Source: Planctomycetaceae bacterium
GTDB lineage: Bacteria > Planctomycetota > Planctomycetia > Pirellulales > Pirellulaceae
Reading direction: 5' to 3'
NCBI GenBank assembly: GCA_007129635.1
Contig: SKVE01000187.1
Coordinates: 1-5,333 of the forward strand
Length of the DNA stretch: 5,333 bases
The notes under the pieces were generated by a model, which did not search any database, had not been told where the DNA came from, and saw nothing but the letters and a program-made list of their open reading frames with translations. The first letter of the stretch is position 1. The number at the start of each line of letters is the position of its first letter. This document shows positions 1 to 5,333 of this stretch, piece by piece. The position numbers and the translations under genes were made by a program.

Positions 1-3000
1 GAAACTGGCGTTGGCCAGCAAGTTCCGGCTGCCTTGCCCCTTTTCGTCTCCTGCTCCGCGGCGTTCGGGGCTGTACGGCCCTTCGTACAGCCGGAACAGG
101 TCGGCCCGAAATGTCGCGCCCTCCTGCCCGCAGTGCAGATAAGCTTGCCAACCTTCGGCAGACGGTTTGTCGACCTGGAACGTGACGTGAAGTTCCTGCC
201 ACGTTTCCGTCTGGACCAGTGTATCTTCACCGCGGACCACCTGGTCACCACGCGGCCCGGCGGTTTCTACCTCCAAGCGTACGGTCACTGGATCACCAAC
301 GCTTTTGACAGAGACGGCCAATGTGTATGTCTTCCCGACCTGTCCAGCGGACACTTTCTGGCCGAATCGAGCCCAGGGCGTTGTGCCCATCCTTACCAGG
401 GCGCTCAGCTTGCCGTCATACGCTTCTCGGTCGCAAATCGTCAGTGACGGCGCCAGCCCGCCAGCTCGGCTAACTCGATGCGGGGCCAGTTGGCAGAAGA
501 CGACGTTCGACGAATCCTGCCGCGCTAACACGCCGTTGCCAACCATCCGTGCACCGCCCGTGACCAACGGCAGATCGCGTGGGGCACGGTTATGCACGTC
601 CGCCGGCCCGGCCCCGACCAGCAAACTATCGACACTCGGTGGCTCGAAATGGGCGGCGATGTGCTCGAGGACAGTCGTTTCGACGTTCGATGGCAGGAAC
701 GAGTTGGCCTCCGTCGCATCCAGTTCCCATGCCAGCAAATGGCCGCCGCGTTCAAGCCAGCGGGCCACGGCCGCCGCGTGCGGGACCAACGTCTCTCCAC
801 CACCCGGTGCGACGATCAAGACATGCTCGTCGCTCAGTTCCCCACCTTCGTAGGTTTGCAGCGGAACGCCGGTCTGCTCGAGATAGGCCCGGCCCGCCAA
901 ATCGCCCGCATACCAGGCCTGGCGACGCGGGCTGGGCTTCCAAGTGGACACATAGTCCAACAGGTTCCGGACCAACCGGTCGGCCGCCGGTTCGGATTCG
1001 GTGCGGTCCGTCACGTCCAACTGGCAAAACAACACCATGCCCGTGCCCTCGCGGTATTCGAGCAACGGGCTGTACTGCAGACTGAAACCGCCGTCGACGA
1101 TCGGCAGGAAATCACCGCGTGCGGGCTTTTCGATCGAGACCGAGGCCACGTTGCCTTGATTGCCGCAGCGCCACAATCGCGGAACTTCCAGACCGCACCA
1201 ACGCACCGCGGGCGCGCCGCTGTAGCGTTGGCTGGCTTGGTAGTCCAACCGCGAAGGCAAGAGCGTCGCTTCGCCGCGCCAGTCGCGCAGGTGCTGCTCC
1301 GTCAATCCAGCCAGCAAAGGATGGTCGGGTACGCGTGGAAAGACATTCCGCAAGCCGTACTCGATCACTCGGAAGCCCAACCGCTTTTCCAACGCCTCGG
1401 CGGTCTGTTCGAACACCAGCACCTTGAGCCCGTCGCGGACGCGCGCGAGGTCCGGAGCCGAGCCTTCGGCCGATAACGCCGTGCGACCGATTACCAGCAG
1501 ATCGAAATCGTCCAGATCCGCGTCGGCCTGGACCGTTTGACAGGGGACGCCCAGCGAGGCCAGCAACTTACCCGTCTCACCCACCGGGTCAAACAGAGCG
1601 ACGCGAGCCGAATCGCGCGTTGATCGAGCAGCAGGGGTTGTCTCGGTGGACGCCAACACATGGACGACAAACCGATCCTGTTGCGTTTCGCTCGCCTGGC
1701 CGGTGCCTTCGTCTGCCGATTGCATGCGAGCGGTCATGCTCAGCAAGTATTCGCCGGGCGGAGCGTCCGTAGGCAATTCAAGACGCAGTGGGATCCGCTT
1801 TTGCTGCCCCGTTTCCACGCGGATCGTGGCTGGCGACATTGACGCTGCCAACACCATCGAATCTTCGCTTCGCGTGAATACCCACTCGTACCGGCACGTC
1901 ACTGCAACTCGGCTGTTGTTGATGACAACGATCTGTTTCTCGACCGTCTCGCCCGGCAGAAAGATATGGTCCTGGCTGGTGAACCGATCCGGCTTGCCCG
2001 CCAGGTATGCCAGCAGCGGCCGGTTGTTCCGATCCATGGCCTCGGCGGCCGGCGTCGCCAGCCAGTCGGAACGCTGATAGGCCAAATCCATCCGTTCGTA
2101 ACGCTGGTGGAGGAAATCCGGACTGAATCCCGGTCGCTGCAATTGCTGCCAATCGGTGGACAGTTCCTCGCGGCGGTTGCGGTCCATCCCCGGCCGCAGT
2201 TTCCAGAAGACATGGTGCTCCCAAGGCGAAATGGCCGACACGCCCCAGGTGCGAAATGCTCGCCAGTTCTGCTGCAAATAGTTCGCCAGTACGGGATAGC
2301 GTTCGTCGAAGTCGGTCGAGCCCAATCGGTGCGGATAGTCCCAGCGGTGCCACAGGCGACCGCTGCGGTATCGCTCGGCCTCCCAACGCAGATTGCGCCG
2401 CTCTTGTTCGCTGATCTGGAACGCCGCATCGCCCAGGAATTGCGAATTCCATTCGGCCAGGCAGAAATCCCACGGGACGGCCGCACTGCCGAATTCTCGC
2501 GCACCTTGGAACCAGCCTCGGTACATGGCCCAGTCCCAGGTGAACGGAGCGCCGTATTCGCAGGCGAAGAACGGTTTGACGCCCACCGTCGCCCAATGCT
2601 CGAACCAATCGGACATTTCCTGGACCGGCACGAAGTTGGGATAGAAATTGCTCGTGTGCATCGAACTCAGGTTGCCCGACGAATGATGGTAGACGATGCG
2701 GCTGGGATCCAGGCTCCGCACGATCGCCTCGGCACGCACCGCCCGGCGCACGTTGTTCATCGCCCACGAACTGCGTTGGTCGTAGATGCCGTCGATCAGA
2801 TCGGGGTTCATGTCCTCGCTGTAGCCCGTCGCGTTGTGGCTGGTCGCATACATGACCACCGACGGACGATGTTGAGCCACGCGCACGTAGAACGCCGCGT
2901 GCCCGGCGTAACCGTTGGTATGCTCGGCATCGGGCGATTGCCAGTCGTAGTCGGAAAAGTGCGGTTGCGACAGCGCGACCAGCATCCCCACGTCGTCCGC

Positions 3001-4224
3001 CGCGCGCAGGATCTCGGCGAAACTCAGATGCGAACCCGGCTGGCAATCGTAGTTGTGCGTGTAGACAAAGTTGATGCCGAAACTTTGCAGCCGCAGCAGG
3101 CTCTCCCGCGCCGCCTCGTACGTCGCCAGTGCCGCACCGACCTGTGCGTTGTCCAGCGGCACCGCGCTCAGAAAAATCCGGCTGCCGTTCAAGTAGAAAT
3201 CCCGGCCGTCGATCCAGAACTCGCGAAATCCGAACCGGATCGGTTGGGCGATATCGACGGGGGTGCCGTCGTCATCCAGCAACGACACGGTCATCTCGTA
3301 CTGGTGCTCCGGCGTATGCGTGTCCCAAAGCTTGTCGGGCAGCCATGCGTCCGAGACGCGGATAGAGCCTGACTCGAGGCTGCTTGAATCGAACGATCCG
3401 CTGGGAAACGTCTTGACAACTCGCTGGCCGTCCTTCACCCGGACATGCAGCGAGTACGTTGTATTCGGTGACAGATCCAACAACTCGACATCCACCGTCA
3501 TCCGCTGCTGACGCACCGAGGTGTCCAGCCGAATATCGCCGACGCGCGCGGCGGACGGTGTTGAAGTCAGGTACACATCCCCGCACAGCCCGCGCCGCGC
3601 CACGGAACCTGGTACTTCGCGAGCCGCATTGCTGTCGTTGTACGACATCCGCACGCCTTGCAGCGGCAAAGCCACGACCAACAGGCTGAGCGTATGTTGC
3701 CCGCCAGGTTGGCACAGGTCGCCGATTTCGACTTCGCCCGCCGGAAACCGCATCTCACCGGCGCGGCGGCCGTCCACGTACACCTCCGCGTACGAATTCA
3801 GGTAGTCCGCGCTGACCGCGATGCGGCGGCCCGTCCAGTTATCGGGAACGGTGATCTCGCGCTGATACCAGGCCGCCGACACGTCCGACAGTCGCGTCTC
3901 CTGCCACTGGGGATAGGCGTGGACCGTTTGTGAATCCTTTTGCATGTAGGTGGTGATCCCCGGCCACGCGCCAGGGACCTTGAAGTAGCCCCAATTGCTC
4001 TCGGGCACTCGATCGGTCTGCGGATCGGCCGGTTGCCACTGCCACAGCCCATTGATGCAAACCCGCTCGCGAGTATCGGTCGTTTCGCGATGGGCCGCCT
4101 CCAGATCCCAGACCGCGCGCACCCCTTCTGGCAATGCCACCGCCTGTTGTCCCCAACCCAAGTTCCCGCCAGTGCCCCACGCCACAGCCAAGGCCGCTAC
4201 GGCCCAACTTCGCCACGGATACAT
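1..4224 (-). CDS. Secreted multi-domain glycoside hydrolase family 2 protein (partial, C-terminus beyond window)
   Basis: Predicted exported GH2 (beta-galactosidase/beta-glucuronidase-like) enzyme acting on an unknown glycan. The frame is open for 1408 codons and runs off the left edge; LacZ has about 1024 residues. The start ATG has a strong ribosome site, and no in-frame ATG was seen just upstream. Residues 1-30 look like a signal peptide (hydrophobic WAVAALAVAW). Residues 49-220 are the GH2 jelly roll (NGLWQW, VPGAW, AAWYQREITVP, YVDG, RGLCGDVYL). Residues 229-328 are Ig-like. The TIM barrel starts near 329 (IRFGFREFWIDG, then FYLNGS) and reaches about 690. It contains THNYDC (389-394) and nucleophile motif FACEYG with E556. 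The expected acid/base Asn-Glu reads N464-A465. Residues 739-860 are a beta-sandwich, 871-1248 two amidotransferase-like domains, and 1257-1382 a CBM4/9-like domain. Family assignment is firm; substrate and activity are not known. Confidence 0.93.
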   Translation of the reverse strand, partial: MYPWRSWAVAALAVAWGTGGNLGWGQQAVALPEGVRAVWDLEAAHRETTDTRERVCINGLWQWQPADPQTDRVPESNWGYFKVPGAWPGITTYMQKDSQTVHAYPQWQETRLSDVSAAWYQREITVPDNWTGRRIAVSADYLNSYAEVYVDGRRAGEMRFPAGEVEIGDLCQPGGQHTLSLLVVALPLQGVRMSYNDSNAAREVPGSVARRGLCGDVYLTSTPSAARVGDIRLDTSVRQQRMTVDVELLDLSPNTTYSLHVRVKDGQRVVKTFPSGSFDSSSLESGSIRVSDAWLPDKLWDTHTPEHQYEMTVSLLDDDGTPVDIAQPIRFGFREFWIDGRDFYLNGSRIFLSAVPLDNAQVGAALATYEAARESLLRLQSFGINFVYTHNYDCQPGSHLSFAEILRAADDVGMLVALSQPHFSDYDWQSPDAEHTNGYAGHAAFYVRVAQHRPSVVMYATSHNATGYSEDMNPDLIDGIYDQRSSWAMNNVRRAVRAEAIVRSLDPSRIVYHHSSGNLSSMHTSNFYPNFVPVQEMSDWFEHWATVGVKPFFACEYGAPFTWDWAMYRGWFQGAREFGSAAVPWDFCLAEWNSQFLGDAAFQISEQERRNLRWEAERYRSGRLWHRWDYPHRLGSTDFDERYPVLANYLQQNWRAFRTWGVSAISPWEHHVFWKLRPGMDRNRREELSTDWQQLQRPGFSPDFLHQRYERMDLAYQRSDWLATPAAEAMDRNNRPLLAYLAGKPDRFTSQDHIFLPGETVEKQIVVINNSRVAVTCRYEWVFTRSEDSMVLAASMSPATIRVETGQQKRIPLRLELPTDAPPGEYLLSMTARMQSADEGTGQASETQQDRFVVHVLASTETTPAARSTRDSARVALFDPVGETGKLLASLGVPCQTVQADADLDDFDLLVIGRTALSAEGSAPDLARVRDGLKVLVFEQTAEALEKRLGFRVIEYGLRNVFPRVPDHPLLAGLTEQHLRDWRGEATLLPSRLDYQASQRYSGAPAVRWCGLEVPRLWRCGNQGNVASVSIEKPARGDFLPIVDGGFSLQYSPLLEYREGTGMVLFCQLDVTDRTESEPAADRLVRNLLDYVSTWKPSPRRQAWYAGDLAGRAYLEQTGVPLQTYEGGELSDEHVLIVAPGGGETLVPHAAAVARWLERGGHLLAWELDATEANSFLPSNVETTVLEHIAAHFEPPSVDSLLVGAGPADVHNRAPRDLPLVTGGARMVGNGVLARQDSSNVVFCQLAPHRVSRAGGLAPSLTICDREAYDGKLSALVRMGTTPWARFGQKVSAGQVGKTYTLAVSVKSVGDPVTVRLEVETAGPRGDQVVRGEDTLVQTETWQELHVTFQVDKPSAEGWQAYLHCGQEGATFRADLFRLYEGPYSPERRGAGDEKGQGSRNLLANASF
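79..456 (-). other. CBM4/9-like carbohydrate-binding domain inside the GH2 protein
   Basis: Residues about 1257-1382 resemble the CBM4/9 beta-sandwich family. Visible marks are SLTICD, AYDGKLSALVRMG, ARFGQKVSAGQVGKTYTLAV, TWQELHVTFQV and FRLYEG, in the order expected for this jelly roll. After a short polar linker (about 1385-1400), RNLLANASF at the window edge resembles the opening strand of a second domain of the same type. Ligand is unknown. Confidence 0.65.
481..1614 (-). other. Tandem glutamine-amidotransferase-like domains inside the GH2 protein
   Basis: Residues about 871-1095 and 1102-1248 look like two copies of one Rossmann-like unit. Copy 1 has RVALFD, then LLASLGVPCQTV, DLLVIG, KVLVFEQTA and MVLFCQLDV. 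Copy 2 has QAWYAGD, YLEQTGVPLQTY, HVLIVAPGGG, HLLAWELDA and NVVFCQLAP in the same order. The layout fits the class I amidotransferase/DJ-1 superfamily fold, which also occurs as the trimerisation domain of GH42 beta-galactosidases. At the place where the catalytic cysteine would sit, both copies have glutamate (E939, E1167), so amidotransferase activity is unlikely. A structural, oligomerisation or ligand-binding role is inferred. Copy 2 lacks the helix that closes copy 1 (ADRLVRNLLDYV). Confidence 0.6.
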
Positions 4225-4232
4225 GATCGTTT

Positions 4233-4239
4233 CCTCCTC
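4233..4239 (-). promoter_or_regulatory. Ribosome binding site of the GH2 gene
   Basis: On the minus strand GAGGAGG lies 8 bases before the ATG at 4224. This is a near-perfect Shine-Dalgarno match and it fixes the start codon. The first residues after this ATG form a plausible signal peptide, which supports the choice. Confidence 0.85.
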
Positions 4240-4519
4240 GGTTTCCAGTCTATGATAGTCTTTTTCGCGCGGATCGAGTTCCAGTAGTACACGGTACGGG
4301 TTGCGGGTATGAAGCCACGAATGGACGACTTCGCGTCTGCCACCCGTAATGGGTACTTCCCCGTTCGGTGCGGCTTCGGTGGGATCCGAGCGGCCGTAGG
4401 GCGATCGCGGACAATTGATGGCCGCGAAGCAGGCGGACGCGGGGACGCTCGGAGAAATACGTCGGCTGGCGGCAGACCAGAGCCGCGTTCGGGTTCCCAC
4501 GACCGTTCAATTCGACCTG
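4240..4519. other. Non-coding upstream region of the GH2 gene, no supported feature
   Basis: Short open frames cross this stretch on both strands, but none has a ribosome site or a recognisable protein sequence, and several run into the neighbouring palindrome. The GH2 promoter should lie here. TATCAT on the minus strand (4252-4257) is a possible -10 box, but no convincing -35 box stands at the right distance. Confidence 0.5.
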
Positions 4520-4684
4520 AGGCAACTCGCAGGGAATAATCTACCCGCAGCGATGTGGCCGGTCTCTGACCGAGCCACCCCGCCGGCCGAAGGTCTCCAA
4601 TATCGCGGGAGACCTTCGGTCGGCGGTTTCGGCGGGGTCGGAGACCCACGCCGAACGCGGTAGATTATTTCCTGCGAGTTGCCT
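4520..4684. repeat. Long nested inverted repeat (near-palindrome of about 165 bases)
   Basis: Three stems nest around one centre. The outer stem pairs 4520-4545 with 4659-4684: 26 positions, 25 Watson-Crick and one G-T. The middle stem pairs 4561-4571 with 4636-4646: 11 positions, one T-G. The inner stem pairs 4580-4598 with 4608-4626: 19 positions, one G-T, closing on a 9-base loop. Unpaired stretches of 8-15 bases separate the stems. It lies between two divergent genes, so it is not a terminator for either. It encodes no convincing protein. A TIR-bearing non-autonomous element (MITE or REP-like) or a structured RNA are both possible. Flanking TGA triplets (4518-4520, 4684-4686) are too short to prove a target duplication. 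Confidence 0.88.
4580..4626 (+). repeat. Central 19-bp hairpin of the nested palindrome
   Basis: The arms CCGCCGGCCGAAGGTCTCC (4580-4598) and its partner at 4608-4626 pair over 19 positions with a single G-T. The loop is 4599-4607. This is the strongest local fold in the window and would be very stable as RNA or extruded DNA. No T-run follows it, so it does not look like a rho-independent terminator. Confidence 0.85.
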
Positions 4685-4766
4685 GATTGGAGGAAAGGCC
4701 ACCCCAAAATTTCAACGCAAACCCTGCTCTTTGCCGCGCGTTTGGGGGGGTGCCGTCTGATTTCCA
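4685..4766. other. Spacer between palindrome and murB promoter, with C-run/G-run complementarity
   Basis: CACCCC (4700-4705) is complementary to the end of a seven-G run followed by TG (4744-4752). An inner AACGC (4714-4718) faces GCGTT (4738-4742). Together they could form a weak, bulged hairpin just upstream of the -35 box. No gene is seen, and a regulatory role is not shown by the sequence. Confidence 0.3.
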
Positions 4767-4795
4767 TTGACAGCGGACGCGTCGGGTTCTATGAT
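4767..4795 (+). promoter_or_regulatory. Sigma70-type promoter for murB
   Basis: A perfect -35 box TTGACA (4767-4772) and a -10 box TATGAT (4790-4795, one mismatch to consensus) are separated by exactly 17 bases. Transcription would start near 4802, giving a leader of about 44 bases before the murB ATG. The palindrome lies upstream of this promoter and so would not be in its transcript. Confidence 0.8.
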
Positions 4796-4833
4796 CAGCG
4801 GCAAAACGATTTCTCTTGACCCTCCGCTGACTC

Positions 4834-4840
4834 GGAAAGG
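4834..4840 (+). promoter_or_regulatory. Ribosome binding site of murB
   Basis: GGAAAGG sits 5 bases before the ATG at 4846, a moderate Shine-Dalgarno match. An in-frame TGA at 4828-4830 rules out any start further upstream. Confidence 0.6.
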
Positions 4841-4845
4841 CAAGC

Positions 4846-5333
4846 ATGGGGTTCCAGACAGGATTTGAGCACATTGTCCGCGAGGGTGAACTGTTGGCCA
4901 AGTACACTTGGCTGCGACTGGGCGGCGCTGCCCAATACTTCGCCGAACCGACCAATCTGGATGAATTGTTGGGTTTGGTCCGGCGTTGCCAAGAGGAGGA
5001 CATGCCGGTACGCCTTTTAGGTGGCGGCTCGAACCTGCTGGTTTCCGGTCAGGGGGTACCTGGATTGGTCATCCATCTGACGGCGGCGGAATTTGCGGGG
5101 GTATCGTTCCAGGACGGGCTGGTCGTCGCTGGTGGCGCCGCCAAGCTGTCTCATTTGATCGCTTCGGCCGTGCGTGACGGTTGGGGCGGGCTGGAGGCGT
5201 TGGCGGGCGTTCCCGGCTCGGTGGGCGGAGCCTTGCATGGCAATGCCAGTTGTCACGGGATCGACATTGGCCAATACACACGGGAAGCCACCGTCGTGAC
5301 GTTTACCGGCGAGGTTGTGACGCGACAGCGGGA
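4846..5333 (+). CDS. murB: UDP-N-acetylenolpyruvoylglucosamine reductase MurB (partial, C-terminus beyond window)
   Basis: Cytoplasmic FAD enzyme that uses NADPH to reduce UDP-GlcNAc-enolpyruvate to UDP-MurNAc, the second committed step of peptidoglycan precursor synthesis. The 162 residues present cover the FAD-binding part. TWLRLGGAAQYFAEP (21-35) is the N-terminal MurB signature, RLLGGGSNLLVS (56-67) the nucleotide-binding loop, VVAGGAAKLSHLI (93-105) follows, and GLEALAGVPGSVGGAL (115-130) is the second FAD loop. The motif after it is HGNASCHGIDIGQ instead of the common MNAGAYG. The substrate-binding domain and the catalytic Arg, Ser and Glu known from E. coli MurB lie beyond the edge, so type I or II cannot be decided. 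The start is set by an upstream in-frame stop and a ribosome site. It has its own promoter and is divergent from the GH2 gene. Confidence 0.96.
   Translation, partial: MGFQTGFEHIVREGELLAKYTWLRLGGAAQYFAEPTNLDELLGLVRRCQEEDMPVRLLGGGSNLLVSGQGVPGLVIHLTAAEFAGVSFQDGLVVAGGAAKLSHLIASAVRDGWGGLEALAGVPGSVGGALHGNASCHGIDIGQYTREATVVTFTGEVVTRQR

Noticed and set aside
421..490. Frameshift in the GH2 gene where the second amidotransferase-like copy gives way to the CBM
   Set aside because: The same frame stays open and gives domain-like sequence on both sides (NVVFCQLAP before, AYDGKLSALVRMG after), so no frameshift is needed.
592..1476. 294-codon plus-strand open frame antisense to the amidotransferase-like domains
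   Set aside because: Rich in Arg, Gln and Pro with no motif or ribosome site. The minus-strand frame is well supported here.
1778..3046. 422-codon open frame on the minus strand inside the GH2 gene
   Set aside because: It is out of frame with the GH2 reading, which shows clear domain motifs across the same bases. Its translation is Arg/Gly/Ala-rich with no recognisable motif, as expected from a GC-rich shadow frame.
1966..3372. 468-codon open frame on the plus strand, antisense to the GH2 gene
   Set aside because: Long antisense frames are common opposite GC-rich genes. The translation has no family resemblance, and the opposite strand explains the region fully.
4252..4282. Possible promoter of the GH2 gene: TATCAT (4252-4257) with GGAAC (4278-4282) on the minus strand
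   Set aside because: Spacing between the boxes is 20 bases, too long for sigma70 or typical ECF sites, and the -35 match is poor.
4580..4635. Rho-independent terminator at the central hairpin
   Set aside because: No T-run follows on either strand, and no gene ends here: both neighbours are transcribed away from it.
4197..4649. 150-codon minus-strand open frame between the two genes
   Set aside because: It overlaps the GH2 start and one half of the palindrome, has no family resemblance and looks like a translated repeat. No good ribosome site was seen.
4415..4663. 82-codon plus-strand open frame across the palindrome
   Set aside because: Most of it is palindrome sequence, and the translation is low-complexity Gly/Arg/Pro.
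1..5333. CRISPR array, tRNA or rRNA genes
   Set aside because: No regularly spaced direct repeats and no tRNA- or rRNA-like segments were seen on reading both strands.

Overview
The window shows two divergently transcribed protein genes, both cut by the window edges, separated by about 620 bases. The DNA is GC-rich. A very large secreted multi-domain glycosidase sits next to a MurB whose central motif departs from the usual one. This suggests a planctomycete-like bacterium (Pirellulales or a relative), but that is inference from gene style, not from a marker gene.

Positions 1-4224 (minus strand) are one uninterrupted reading frame of at least 1408 codons that runs off the left edge. It starts at an ATG behind a strong Shine-Dalgarno site. 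It encodes a predicted exported glycoside hydrolase family 2 (GH2) protein. In order it has a signal peptide, a jelly-roll sugar-binding domain, an Ig-like domain, a TIM barrel, a second beta-sandwich, two tandem glutamine-amidotransferase-like domains lacking the catalytic cysteine, a CBM4/9-like carbohydrate-binding domain, and the first residues of what may be another such domain. The barrel keeps the GH2 nucleophile glutamate (E556), but the acid/base glutamate seems to be an alanine (A465).

Positions 4225-4845 hold no convincing gene. The main feature is a nested, near-palindromic element of about 165 bases (4520-4684) that could fold into one long hairpin. Next comes a near-consensus sigma70-type promoter (TTGACA, 17-base spacer, TATGAT) pointing right.

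Positions 4846-5333 (plus strand) are the N-terminal 162 residues of MurB, the FAD-dependent reductase that makes UDP-N-acetylmuramic acid for peptidoglycan. The two genes have no evident functional link. One looks like extracellular polysaccharide breakdown and the other is cell-wall housekeeping. Their shared upstream region and the palindrome are the only visible connection.
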